Assembly (NCBI GenBank): GCA_023420935.1
Contig: JAEZUR010000070.1
Location: 1 to 21,763, forward strand
Direction of reading: 5' to 3'
DNA from: Bacillota bacterium
GTDB lineage: Bacteria; Bacillota; Clostridia; Lachnospirales; Lachnospiraceae
Length of the DNA stretch: 21,763 bases
The notes under the pieces were generated by a model. That model was not told the origin of the DNA and searched no databases. It saw only the letters and a program-made list of their open reading frames with translations. The position numbers were made by a program, and so were the translations under genes. The number at the start of each line of letters is the position of its first letter. The stretch's first letter is position 1. This document shows, piece by piece, positions 7,858 to 16,768 of the stretch.

Positions 7858-8382
7858 ATGACTTGTTTAGAGGTACAGGGGCTTACTACTCCATTCTTAA
7901 ATGATAAAATTGACCCAGTGAAACTGGAAGAATTTTTAGATCATGTGGAACATTGTGATGCATGTAAAGAAGAATTAGAAGTATATTATACCTTATTAAC
8001 TGGGATGAAATTATTAGATGAAGACAGAAATTTATCTAACAATTTTCATCTGGACTTTGAGAATAAATTAAGAAAAGCAGAAGAACGCATTTTGAAACGA
8101 AAAATACAACTAATTCAAAAAAAAGTAATACTAATAGTAATTATGGGTGCAATTGCTTTCCTAACGAACATTGGTGTAGGTGAGTATGTGCAAAAAGATA
8201 TTTTGCCCTCCAGTGATGATCAAGTAAATGGGTCATTTCAGATTGAAAATTACTTTTTTGAGAGTCGGAAAACTAAATTATATGATATCTATTTTGAGAA
8301 TTATCAAGTTTTCTATGAGATGGAGAATGATTCGGATGAATCGGAAAAAAAGACGATAAAAGGAGAAACGTATGGGAAATAA
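7858..8382 (+). CDS. Membrane-anchored zinc-finger (zf-HC2-like) protein
   Basis: A 174-residue protein with an N-terminal Cys3 and a His29-x3-Cys33-x2-Cys36 motif (HVEHCDACKEEL), the zf-HC2 pattern found at the N-terminus of ZAS anti-sigma factors. It is followed by a charged helical segment (about 65-88) and one membrane helix at about 90-106. An acidic external tail of some 65 residues ends in a run of Asp/Glu/Lys. In the known family the zinc finger faces the cytoplasm and can hold a sigma factor, but no sigma gene lies next to this one, so that role is not supported here. The start is ATG 7858 with AGAGGAGG a few nt before it. The last 11 bases overlap the polA start, so the two are almost surely cotranscribed and probably translationally coupled. 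No enzymatic motif is visible. Confidence 0.8.
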   Translation: MTCLEVQGLTTPFLNDKIDPVKLEEFLDHVEHCDACKEELEVYYTLLTGMKLLDEDRNLSNNFHLDFENKLRKAEERILKRKIQLIQKKVILIVIMGAIAFLTNIGVGEYVQKDILPSSDDQVNGSFQIENYFFESRKTKLYDIYFENYQVFYEMENDSDESEKKTIKGETYGK

Positions 8383-11083
8383 ATTAGTTTTAATTGATGG
8401 TCATAGTATATTAAATAGAGCTTTTTATGGAATCCCTGAATTGACCAATTCAGAAGGGCTTCATACCAATGCAGTACTTGGCTTTTTGAATATTATGCTT
8501 AAAATAGTAGAGGAAGAAAAAGCAGACTATTTGACGGTTGCTTTTGATGTAAAGCATCCAACGTTTCGTCATGATATGTATGAAGGATATAAAGGTACAA
8601 GAAAACCAATGCCAACAGAATTACATGAACAAGTTCCAATTATCAAAGATATTTTAAAGGCAATGGGAATTACCATTATTGAGAAACCAGGATATGAGGC
8701 AGATGATATTCTTGGTACCATTGCAAAACAAGGAGAACAGAATGGCTATGAAGTGTCCTTAGTATCTGGTGACAGGGATTTACTTCAAATAGCTTCGGAA
8801 CATATTAAAATACGAATTCCCAAAACCAAACGTGGTGTAACGGAAATTGAGGATTACAATACGCAAGATGTAATTGATAAGTATGGTGTAACACCGTCAC
8901 AAATTATTGATTTAAAAGGATTAATGGGAGATGCATCAGATAACATTCCAGGAGTTCCAGGGATTGGAGAGAAGACGGCAGCTAAGATTATAGGCGAGTT
9001 CCATAGTATTGAAGAGGCATATGAAAATATTGATAATGTAACTCCAAATAAAGCAAGAGAGTCACTGCGTGAAAATTATAATCTAGCTACACTTAGTAAA
9101 GTGCTAGCTACTATAAAGATAGATTGTCCTCTTGATTTTCATATGGAGGATGCCAAGATTGGTGACTTTTATAACGAAGAGACGTTCCTATTAATGAAAA
9201 GATTAGAATTTAAGAGTCTCCTAAATCGCTTTGAGAAAAATTTTAGCCATAATGATAATCTAGAAGAATTATTTCAAGTGGTGGAGGATATAAAAACGGT
9301 AGATAATCTATTTAAAGAGATAATTATGTCAAAAAATTCTTATGTTGGCTGTCAATTTTTTGAAGGAACTAGAACAAAAGCAGTGGAACAATACTCACTA
9401 TTTGATACCAATACCAAAGAAGAAAGTATATTAGGACTCTCGCTCGGTTATACAGGTAAGAATCAGGAAGAAAAAATCTATTATATTAAAACAAGTGAAG
9501 ATATAACTGGTGAATACCTGATTGGAAAAGTGAAAGAATTATTACAAACAGGAATAAAGATCTCTGTAATCGAATTAAAGTCACAGCTTGGATTGCTAAA
9601 TATAGAGGAAACGGATCAATTGCTGGATTGTGGTGTTGCAGCCTATTTATTAAATCCGTTAAAAGCTTCGTATTTCTACGATGACATAGCGAGAGATTTT
9701 TTAGGCCTTACAGTGCCATCTTATAAAGAGTTGCTAGGAAAACAGACAATTCAGGAAGCTTCGGATCAAGAAGATAAGAATTATTATGTATATGGATGTT
9801 ATATGAGCTATATTGCCTACAAAGCATATCCTAACTTTATGGAACAATTACAAGAAACCAATATGGACAAACTATTCTGGGAAGTAGAGATGCCATTAGT
9901 TTACACCTTGTACGATATGGAATGTAGAGGAATCATGGTTAACCGTGAGGAATTAAAAAGTTATGGCAATCGTCTTGCTGAGCGTATTGTGAAACTAGAA
10001 AAAGATATTTATGATGCAGTGGGTGAAAGCTTCAATATTAATTCTCCAAAACAGCTTGGGGTTATTCTGTTTGAAAAACTTAAACTTCCATTTGGAAAGA
10101 AAACCAAGACAGGATATTCTACCTCCGCAGATGTCTTAGAGAAATTAAAGTGTGAAGATCCTGTGGTGGAAATGATATTAGAGTATCGACAATTGACCAA
10201 ATTAAAATCAACCTATGCAGATGGACTTGCTAATTATATAGATGATCAAGATAGAAGAATCCATGGTAAATTTAATCAGACCATTGCAGCAACAGGTCGA
10301 ATTAGTAGTACAGAACCTAATCTTCAGAATATACCAATACGTATGGAACTTGGAAGAGAAATTCGAAAGGTGTTTATTCCAAAAGAAGGATATGTCTTTC
10401 TAGATGCAGATTATTCGCAGATTGAGCTTCGTGTACTTGCACATATGTCTGGAGATGAACGGTTAATCTCTGCATATCAGGAAGAACAAGATATTCATAA
10501 GATAACAGCTTCGCAGGTGTTCCATACTCCATTAGATCAGGTAACCAGTGCGCAAAGAAGTAACGCAAAGGCAGTAAACTTTGGTATAGTTTACGGAATT
10601 AGTTCCTTTGGGCTTGGACAGGATCTTAATATTACCAGAAAAGAAGCGGAAGGATATATTAATAAATATTTCGAAACATATCCTAGAGTAAAATCTTTCT
10701 TAGATGAATTGGTTGTGTTAGGAAAAGAAAAAGGATATGTAACTACTTTGTTCCATCGTAGACGTCCTGTTCCAGAACTTTCCTCCAGTAATTTTATGCA
10801 ACGCTCCTTTGGTGAACGAGTAGCAATGAATTCACCAATTCAAGGAACGGCAGCTGATATTATTAAGATAGCCATGATACGTGTGAATCAGACCTTGAAG
10901 AAACAACAATTGAAATCCAGCTTGATATTGCAGATTCACGATGAATTATTAATTGAAACCCATAAAGACGAGATAGAGCAAGTGAAACAGATTATTAAGG
11001 AAGAAATGTATCATGCAGCAAGCTTAAGCGTGCCGCTAGAAGTAGATGTAAATCAAGGAGATAATTGGTATGAAGCAAAATAA
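8372..11083 (+). CDS. polA: DNA polymerase I
   Basis: A 903-residue family A polymerase for Okazaki fragment maturation and repair synthesis. The N-terminal 5'-3' exonuclease/FEN domain (about 1-290) begins LVLIDGH with Asp9 and keeps EADDILG, SGDRDLLQ and the helix-hairpin-helix GVPGIGEKTA. A central segment (about 300-480) has the position of the 3'-5' exonuclease but lacks its acidic metal ligands: where FDTET and NLKYD would stand there is YVGCQFFEG and ELKSQL. Proofreading is therefore probably absent, as in Bacillus-type PolA. The polymerase domain is intact: motif A DADYSQIELR with Asp680, motif B RSNAKAVNFGIVYG with Lys733 and Tyr741, and motif C QIHDE with Asp857. The start is ATG 8372 with GGAG about 8 nt upstream. 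It overlaps the zinc-finger gene by 11 nt and coaE by 14 nt, forming a tight operon. Confidence 0.98.
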   Translation: MGNKLVLIDGHSILNRAFYGIPELTNSEGLHTNAVLGFLNIMLKIVEEEKADYLTVAFDVKHPTFRHDMYEGYKGTRKPMPTELHEQVPIIKDILKAMGITIIEKPGYEADDILGTIAKQGEQNGYEVSLVSGDRDLLQIASEHIKIRIPKTKRGVTEIEDYNTQDVIDKYGVTPSQIIDLKGLMGDASDNIPGVPGIGEKTAAKIIGEFHSIEEAYENIDNVTPNKARESLRENYNLATLSKVLATIKIDCPLDFHMEDAKIGDFYNEETFLLMKRLEFKSLLNRFEKNFSHNDNLEELFQVVEDIKTVDNLFKEIIMSKNSYVGCQFFEGTRTKAVEQYSLFDTNTKEESILGLSLGYTGKNQEEKIYYIKTSEDITGEYLIGKVKELLQTGIKISVIELKSQLGLLNIEETDQLLDCGVAAYLLNPLKASYFYDDIARDFLGLTVPSYKELLGKQTIQEASDQEDKNYYVYGCYMSYIAYKAYPNFMEQLQETNMDKLFWEVEMPLVYTLYDMECRGIMVNREELKSYGNRLAERIVKLEKDIYDAVGESFNINSPKQLGVILFEKLKLPFGKKTKTGYSTSADVLEKLKCEDPVVEMILEYRQLTKLKSTYADGLANYIDDQDRRIHGKFNQTIAATGRISSTEPNLQNIPIRMELGREIRKVFIPKEGYVFLDADYSQIELRVLAHMSGDERLISAYQEEQDIHKITASQVFHTPLDQVTSAQRSNAKAVNFGIVYGISSFGLGQDLNITRKEAEGYINKYFETYPRVKSFLDELVVLGKEKGYVTTLFHRRRPVPELSSSNFMQRSFGERVAMNSPIQGTAADIIKIAMIRVNQTLKKQQLKSSLILQIHDELLIETHKDEIEQVKQIIKEEMYHAASLSVPLEVDVNQGDNWYEAK

Positions 11084-11681
11084 CCCAGATCATATTAAAA
11101 TCATTGGTTTGACCGGTGGTGTGGGTAGCGGAAAGTCTACAGTAGCTAAATTGCTGCAAAAAGACTTTCAAGCTAGAGTTATTATAGCGGATGAAATTGG
11201 TTATATGGCTATGAAACCAGGTGAAGCAAGTTATCATAAGATTATAGATAACTTTGGAACTGGCATTTTAGAGGGGAATCATGAAATTAACCGACAGAAG
11301 TTGGCAGATATTGTATTTCGTAATGATGATAAATTAAAACTATTAAATTCTATCATACATCCTTATGTTCAAACCTATGTGTTGCAGGTGATCGAAGAAG
11401 TAAATCACGACAAAAGTGCTAGTTGCATTGTTGTAGAATCGGCTATTTTAATAGAGGCTGGATATCAGGATATCTGTGATGAAATCTGGTATGTTGCAGT
11501 GGATGACCACATTCGAAGAGAACGTTTAAAACAAAATCGTGGTTATTCTGAAGAAAAAATCGATTCTATTGTGAAAAAACAAATGGCTGAATCTGAATAT
11601 ATTCAATATGCAACTAGAATAATTTATAATAATGGTGATGTGGAAGGAATTTATAAACAGTTAGAACTTTTACTAGTTTAA
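11070..11681 (+). CDS. coaE: Dephospho-CoA kinase
   Basis: A 203-residue P-loop kinase that phosphorylates the 3'-hydroxyl of dephospho-CoA, the last step of coenzyme A synthesis in the cytoplasm. The Walker A motif GLTGGVGSGKST is at residues 13-24. Family features follow: VIIADEIGY, the conserved HP in NSIIHPYVQTYV, the acceptor-binding region VVESAILIEAG, and the lid RRERLKQNRGYSEEKI. Length is normal. ATG 11070 has AGGAG at 11056-11060 and overlaps the polA stop by 14 nt. The polA-coaE pair is common in Firmicutes. No truncation or odd codon use is seen. Confidence 0.97.
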   Translation: MKQNNPDHIKIIGLTGGVGSGKSTVAKLLQKDFQARVIIADEIGYMAMKPGEASYHKIIDNFGTGILEGNHEINRQKLADIVFRNDDKLKLLNSIIHPYVQTYVLQVIEEVNHDKSASCIVVESAILIEAGYQDICDEIWYVAVDDHIRRERLKQNRGYSEEKIDSIVKKQMAESEYIQYATRIIYNNGDVEGIYKQLELLLV

Positions 11682-11693
11682 GAATATTAGTTA

Positions 11694-11702
11694 TGCTATA
11701 AT
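11694..11702 (+). promoter_or_regulatory. Extended -10 promoter before the FtsA-like gene
   Basis: TGCTATAAT is a perfect extended -10 element in the gap after coaE. No good -35 is found 17 bp upstream (TAGTTT). The predicted start near 11709 gives a leader of about 73 nt. Readthrough from coaE is also possible because no terminator is visible between the two genes. Confidence 0.5.
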
Positions 11703-11781
11703 TACCAAAATAGCAGAATTATTATGTTGAAAAACCGCGAAGGCGGATGACGGAAAAATGCAAAGTATGGGGGATTGGACA

Positions 11782-13815
11782 ATGGAAGTATTAAATTATC
11801 CAGATCATTTAGTGTTTGGACTTGATATAGGGACTCGAAGTATTGTTGGAACAGTAGGCTATAAAGAGAACCAAAACAAGTTTAAAGTAGTTGCCCAAGT
11901 GGTTAAAGAGCATGAAACAAGAGCCATGCTAGACGGACAGATTCATGATATTAATAAAGTGTCGGAAACTATTGCCATCATTAAGAAAGAATTAGAGTCC
12001 ATGATTGGCCGTGAATTAAAAGATGTTTGTATTGCGGCAGCAGGTAGAGTTTTAAAAACAATTACGGTAAAAGCAGATTATGAGTTTCCAAGTGAAACGA
12101 TTATCAATGACGAACACATTTATTCTTTAAATTTATTAGGGGTTGAGAAAGCTTATGAGGTCATTCGAAAGGAACAGCAGCAAGAGGAAGAGTATTACTG
12201 CGTTGGTTATTCTGTAATACGTTATTATTTAAATGATTATAGTATTACGAATCTAGAAGGGCATAAAGCGGGAAAAATCTCTACAGAACTATTAGCCACC
12301 TTTTTACCTGATGAAGTCATTGATGGGCTTTATGCAGCAGTAGAGAAAGCTGGATTATATGTTGCCAATCTGACCCTAGAGCCTATTGCGGCTATTAATG
12401 TAGCAATTCCAGAAAGATTCCGTCTCTTAAATATTGCATTAGTTGATGTGGGTGCAGGAACTTCCGATATCTGTATTACAAAAGATGGTAGTATTGTAGC
12501 ATATGGAATGATGCCATATGCAGGAGATGAGATAACAGAATGTATTGCCAAACAGTATTTAGTAGACTTTCAGACTGCTGAGAAGATTAAATTAGCATGT
12601 CTTCGTAAAAAATCAATTTCGTATAAAGATATTATTGGGAATTCACATAAACTAGCAACAGCAGAAGTAATTGACGTTGTTTCAGAAACGGTAAAGATGA
12701 TTACCAAGAATGTGGCTGATAAAATTATAGAGCTAAATGGTGATAAAGCGGTTAGTGCAGTATTTGTTGTAGGTGGAGGTGGAAAATTACCAGGCTTTAA
12801 TGATTACTTAGCTAGCTTCTTAACTATATCCAATGACCGTGTTGCATTACGTGGTGCTGAGGTGTTACAAGACGTTGAGTTTCTTCAGGCGGGTATTAAA
12901 AAAGATTCTCTATTAGTTACTCCGATTGGTATATGTTTAAATTATTATGAACAACGTAACAGTTTTATCTTTGTAACCATGAATGGAGAACGTGTTAAAT
13001 TATATAATAACAATAAACTAACCATAGTCGATGCAGCAATTCAAATTGGACTAGCCAATGAGTCTCTATTTCCTCGAAGGGGAAATGCAATTAACTATAC
13101 AGTGAATGACGAAAAACGTATGGTGAGAGGCGAACAAGGAGAGGCTGCAGTTGTTAAATTAAATGGAAAATTAGTTGGCATTAATGCTCCAATTGAGGGA
13201 AATGATCAGATTGAAATAACCGTTTCAACGGTTGGTCCAGATGCAACCATGGAAGTGCGACAGATACCGGAATATAATAGCACAATTACATTCCTATTTA
13301 ATGATAGGAAAATCGTTTGTCCAAAGTTTGTTAAGGTAGGAGACAAGCTTGTGTCAGAATATTATAGTATACAGGATCAAGATCAAATACAAATTTTAGA
13401 TTACTACACCTTAGAACAAGTTCTTGAATTCATGGATCTTGAATATAAAGACGTTTTTTATGTCAACAATAAAGTTGCTGATTTAACGGAAAAAATATAT
13501 GCTAACTTTACTATAACAACAAAATTATCTGAACAAGAGCCAGAAAAAAAGGAAGTAGAGCAAAAGAATCAAGCGGACCTAAAAATTCAGAATGTAGCAG
13601 AAGAAAATCAAACCCTTGAAGTTATTGTTAATGGCGAGACAGTGAAGCTTACTGGTAAAAAAGCTTACATACTTGTGGATGTGTTAGATTTTTACCATTT
13701 TGATATGACAGTTGCCAAGGGGAGTGGCTTAAATCTTACTATTAATGGGTTATATTCCGAATTTACAGATAAAATTGTACAATATGACGTAATCGACATT
13801 AGCTGGAGGGAATAA
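11782..13815 (+). CDS. FtsA-like actin-fold ATPase with long C-terminal extension
   Basis: A 677-residue protein whose first 390 residues or so form an FtsA/PilM-type actin fold. Phosphate 1 is FGLDIGTRS with Asp15, an FtsA-style 1C segment starts near MLDGQIHDI, phosphate 2 is VDVGAGTSD with Asp222, and the adenosine loop is VVGGGGKLPGF (Gly331-334). FtsA proper is about 420 residues and ends in an amphipathic membrane-targeting helix. Here some 280 further residues follow, looking like three diverged beta-rich modules (about 400-450, 500-575 and 610-677) and ending in VIDISWRE with no such helix. Known members tether or recruit division or pilus machinery. I chose ATG 11782 because GGGGG at 11769-11773 sits 8 nt before it; in-frame ATGs at 11758 and 11767 would add at most eight residues. 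No ftsZ adjoins. The diguanylate cyclase gene follows after 5 bp. FtsA-like is secure, its role is not. Confidence 0.85.
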   Translation: MEVLNYPDHLVFGLDIGTRSIVGTVGYKENQNKFKVVAQVVKEHETRAMLDGQIHDINKVSETIAIIKKELESMIGRELKDVCIAAAGRVLKTITVKADYEFPSETIINDEHIYSLNLLGVEKAYEVIRKEQQQEEEYYCVGYSVIRYYLNDYSITNLEGHKAGKISTELLATFLPDEVIDGLYAAVEKAGLYVANLTLEPIAAINVAIPERFRLLNIALVDVGAGTSDICITKDGSIVAYGMMPYAGDEITECIAKQYLVDFQTAEKIKLACLRKKSISYKDIIGNSHKLATAEVIDVVSETVKMITKNVADKIIELNGDKAVSAVFVVGGGGKLPGFNDYLASFLTISNDRVALRGAEVLQDVEFLQAGIKKDSLLVTPIGICLNYYEQRNSFIFVTMNGERVKLYNNNKLTIVDAAIQIGLANESLFPRRGNAINYTVNDEKRMVRGEQGEAAVVKLNGKLVGINAPIEGNDQIEITVSTVGPDATMEVRQIPEYNSTITFLFNDRKIVCPKFVKVGDKLVSEYYSIQDQDQIQILDYYTLEQVLEFMDLEYKDVFYVNNKVADLTEKIYANFTITTKLSEQEPEKKEVEQKNQADLKIQNVAEENQTLEVIVNGETVKLTGKKAYILVDVLDFYHFDMTVAKGSGLNLTINGLYSEFTDKIVQYDVIDISWRE

Positions 13816-13820
13816 ATAAT

Positions 13821-15518
13821 TTGGAACGTGGGGAAATTCTTTTTGTTCAGAAGAAATTTACAGTAGTACATCGAGTCTTTTTTATTGTAATTGCATTGTA
13901 TATTGCTGAACATGTTCTAGTTAATAATAGAGCTGTTTCTATTTTTCCACTTTTCAGTATGATACCGTTTCTAATACTAGAAACACTACTGTTAAGTAGA
14001 AAAAAAGTACGAATCTTTACAATCACAGTACTACGATATATACAGGTTTGTTTTAGTATTTTAATAATGATTCGAACGGACTATATTTATTCCTTTGCAA
14101 TTGCATTATTATGCTTTTGCTTTTTTGTGATGGAATATTATCTGACTATTGATTTTGTTGACGCGTACTACAGAAATGTTTGTATTATAACCATTGCAGT
14201 TCCGTTAGGTATCGGTGTTTTAATTGAATGTGTGATAAAATCTACAATTAGCACGAAATTACTTCCACTAATAATGGTGTCAATGGTTTTTATAATAATG
14301 ATGTATACCATATCAAATATTTTCTCGAAACTAATAGCGGAAAATGAAGAAAGAGTCTTTGCGCAGTCACGTTTATTAGAAAAAGTAAATGAAGCCAATG
14401 AGGCTCTTCGACTGAATCAAGAAAAGATAAATAAATCAAATGAACTATTGGGAATTCAAAAGTTGGAATTAGAGGTTGCTAACAATAAGATAAATAGTGT
14501 GAATAAAGAGATGATGATACAGAATGAAATTGTAAAGTATATATCGTCTTCACTAGAAATTGGCAAGCTCATGACGTTAATTACAGAATCTATCATTAAA
14601 GAAATAGGGGTTGAAGTGTGCGCCATTGTTCTCTATCCAGAGATGGAACATGATGAGATGCAATGTAAGGTTCGATCAACATTAAGTACAACGTTTTCAC
14701 AACATTTAAAAAGTTCCATGATGAAACGATGCTTTGAACCTTATTTAGTAGAGAATAAAACCTATATTGACAATCGAGTGAAAGAATCCAATTATTCCTT
14801 TATTAAGAATGCAATGATCAATTCATTAATTATTGTTCCGCTCATCAATGAGGAAAAGATAATAGGTACCTTATTTGTTGGACATCCTAAATATGATTAT
14901 TTCGTTGATAATATTGTTTTCTTTGAGGCAATTGTAGCACAATTTATGATTGCTCTACATAATGCTAATTTATATTCTAAAATGCGATATATGGCAATTC
15001 GAGATGGATTAACAGATATCTATAATAGAAGGCATTTAACTAAATTATATAATGAGGCATTAAATGAAACAATTATTAATCGATCCTCTTTATCGGTAGT
15101 ATTATTTGATATTGATAAATTTAAGAGCATTAATGACTCTTACGGACATTTGTTCGGAGATACCGTAATCCAAACCATTGCATCGTTATCTGAGGAAATA
15201 GCGAAGGATAATGGAGGAGAAGTAGGTCGATATGGAGGAGAAGAATTTGTTATTTTATTCCCTGATAAGGGAGTTACTGAAGTCTATCCAATTATTGATG
15301 AACTTAGAAATCGTATTAAAGAAACAGAGTTACTACATAATGCAGAATCTATCTATGTTACCATAAGTGTTGGGATAACATCCTATCCTGAAACTTGTAA
15401 AAATCCAAGTGAATTGTTAAATCGAGCGGATTGGGCAATGTACTATTCGAAACAAAACGGTAGAGATTGCATCACGGTAGATAAGGATGATATAAGGGAA
15501 AATGTTATGTTAAAATAG
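13821..15518 (+). CDS. Membrane GAF-GGDEF diguanylate cyclase
   Basis: A 565-residue sensor-type enzyme predicted to make cyclic di-GMP from two GTP. The N-terminal 180 residues or so contain about six hydrophobic segments, followed by a coiled coil rich in Glu/Asn (about 185-235), a GAF-like domain (about 240-380) and a GGDEF domain. Catalytic features are intact: RDGLTDIYNRR (Asp395), FDIDKFKSIND (Asp430) and the signature GGEEF at 472-476. The inhibitory I-site RxxD five residues before the signature is absent (the place reads DNGG), so product feedback by that route is unlikely. There is no EAL domain. The start is TTG 13821 with GGAGGG ending about 11 nt upstream, overlapping the end of the FtsA-like gene; no other codon fits better. 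The ligand of the membrane or GAF part cannot be told. Confidence 0.92.
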   Translation: MERGEILFVQKKFTVVHRVFFIVIALYIAEHVLVNNRAVSIFPLFSMIPFLILETLLLSRKKVRIFTITVLRYIQVCFSILIMIRTDYIYSFAIALLCFCFFVMEYYLTIDFVDAYYRNVCIITIAVPLGIGVLIECVIKSTISTKLLPLIMVSMVFIIMMYTISNIFSKLIAENEERVFAQSRLLEKVNEANEALRLNQEKINKSNELLGIQKLELEVANNKINSVNKEMMIQNEIVKYISSSLEIGKLMTLITESIIKEIGVEVCAIVLYPEMEHDEMQCKVRSTLSTTFSQHLKSSMMKRCFEPYLVENKTYIDNRVKESNYSFIKNAMINSLIIVPLINEEKIIGTLFVGHPKYDYFVDNIVFFEAIVAQFMIALHNANLYSKMRYMAIRDGLTDIYNRRHLTKLYNEALNETIINRSSLSVVLFDIDKFKSINDSYGHLFGDTVIQTIASLSEEIAKDNGGEVGRYGGEEFVILFPDKGVTEVYPIIDELRNRIKETELLHNAESIYVTISVGITSYPETCKNPSELLNRADWAMYYSKQNGRDCITVDKDDIRENVMLK

Positions 15519-15538
15519 TAGCAAATTAGAAATTAGTG

Positions 15539-15547
15539 TGTTATAAT
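15539..15547 (+). promoter_or_regulatory. Extended -10 promoter of the walJ operon
   Basis: TGTTATAAT, a perfect extended -10, stands between the cyclase stop and walJ. The -35 is weak (TAGCAA at 15519). The predicted start near 15554 leaves a 40-nt leader that opens with a 5-bp hairpin (AAGCA/TGCTT). Confidence 0.5.
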
Positions 15548-15593
15548 GTCGCGTAAGCACGTTTGCTTGTTTTAACAGCTTGGAGGAAAAAAT

Positions 15594-16388
15594 ATGAATT
15601 TATGTAGTATTGCCAGTGGTAGCAGTGGAAACTGTATTTATGTCGGGAATGGCAACACCAATTTACTTGTTGATGCAGGAATTAGTGGAAAGCGAATTGT
15701 TGCTGGATTGACAAGTATAGATATTAACCCGGAAGAGTTAAATGGTATTTTAGTAACGCATGAACATATTGATCATGTGGGCGGCCTAGGTGTTATGGCC
15801 AGAAAATATCATGTTCCAATCTATGCCACAGTTGAGACCATTAATGCAATTCTTCGAATTAATAGTGTTGGGCGTATCCCTGCTGAGTTATTTCAAATAA
15901 TCGAAAATGATAAAACATTTATGATCAATGATATTGAAGTAAATCCCTTTACCATCTCTCATGATGCGGCGAATCCTGTATGTTATACTTTTCATAAAGA
16001 TGGTCACAAGGTTGGGATAGCAACGGATCTTGGAAAATATGATGATTACATTGTGAAAAGTTTATCTGGCTGCGAGATTTTATTACTAGAAGCCAATCAT
16101 GATATTAATATGTTACAGGTAGGAGCTTATCCATACGTTTTAAAAAGAAGAATTCTAGGAGACAAAGGACATTTGTCCAATGACAATTCTGGTAGATTAA
16201 TTCGTGAGTTACTTCATGATAAATTAAAATATATTTTTCTAGGACATTTAAGCAAAGAAAACAATTATCCGGAACTTGCTTATGAAACGGTAAAATATGA
16301 ACTTTTGCAAAAAGAAAATAGTGCATCATATAGTTGTAATATTTGTGTTGCAAATAGGGATGAGCCGTCAGCTTTGGTTTCGGTATAA
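15594..16388 (+). CDS. walJ: WalJ/YycJ-family metallo-beta-lactamase-fold hydrolase
   Basis: A 264-residue metallo-beta-lactamase-fold protein. The metal-binding motif THEHIDH gives His56, His58, Asp60 and His61; further ligands are in ISHDA, in ATDLG and in the C-terminal GHLS. The N-terminus NLCSIASGSSGNC is typical of YycJ/WalJ. In Bacillus and streptococci this gene sits with the WalRK regulators and is linked to the envelope or to DNA repair coordination; here walRK is not adjacent. Family members have reported 5'-3' exonuclease or nuclease-like activity, but the substrate here is unknown. ATG 15594 has GGAGG about 8 nt upstream. Two genes of unknown function follow closely, so it likely heads an operon. 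Confidence 0.9.
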   Translation: MNLCSIASGSSGNCIYVGNGNTNLLVDAGISGKRIVAGLTSIDINPEELNGILVTHEHIDHVGGLGVMARKYHVPIYATVETINAILRINSVGRIPAELFQIIENDKTFMINDIEVNPFTISHDAANPVCYTFHKDGHKVGIATDLGKYDDYIVKSLSGCEILLLEANHDINMLQVGAYPYVLKRRILGDKGHLSNDNSGRLIRELLHDKLKYIFLGHLSKENNYPELAYETVKYELLQKENSASYSCNICVANRDEPSALVSV

Positions 16389-16421
16389 ATAGTATAGATG
16401 AAAAATCAGGAGGATGTTGAA

Positions 16422-16694
16422 ATGAAAAAGACAATTATAACGGTAGTAGGAAAAGATAGCGTAGGAATTATTGCTAAAGTATGTACTTATTTAGCTGACA
16501 ATAAAATTAATATTTTAGATATTTCTCAGACTATTGTACAAGGCTTCTTTAATATGATGATGGTTGTTGATGCGAATAATTCTGATAAAAAATTTGATGT
16601 ATTAGCAGATGAATTAGCAAAAGTAGGCGAAGATATCGGTTGTATCATTAAAATGCAACATGAAGATATTTTTAACAAAATGCATCGAATCTAG
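16422..16694 (+). CDS. ACT domain protein, UPF0237 family
   Basis: A 90-residue stand-alone ACT domain, the small-molecule-binding fold usually used to sense amino acids. It begins KKTIITVVGKDSVGIIAKV, with the typical GxDxxGI loop, and ends HEDIFNKMHRI as UPF0237 members do. The start is ATG 16422, with AGGAGG at 16408-16413 and 8 nt spacing; the in-frame ATG at 16398 lies upstream of that ribosome binding site and is unlikely. It lies 33 bp after walJ and 74 bp before the UPF0210 gene. The UPF0237-UPF0210 neighbourhood is widely conserved in Firmicutes and suggests a regulator-plus-partner pair. Ligand and target are unknown. Confidence 0.92.
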   Translation: MKKTIITVVGKDSVGIIAKVCTYLADNKINILDISQTIVQGFFNMMMVVDANNSDKKFDVLADELAKVGEDIGCIIKMQHEDIFNKMHRI

Positions 16695-16768
16695 TGCGAA
16701 GAAACAAAGCAACAGATAAGTAACTAGTATCGCGATTCACAGATGATTTATGGAGGCCAGATTAAATT

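Noticed and set aside
15555..15572. Small hairpin followed by TTTT in the walJ leader as a terminator or attenuator
   Set aside because: The stem is only 5 bp (AAGCA/TGCTT) and the T tract is short, too weak to call.
16105..16434. Minus-strand open frame of 109 codons over the end of walJ
   Set aside because: It overlaps walJ and the ACT gene ribosome binding site and shows no recognisable motif; treated as a shadow frame.
16695..16768. Promoter between the ACT gene and the UPF0210 gene
   Set aside because: No acceptable -35/-10 pair; cotranscription is the simpler reading.
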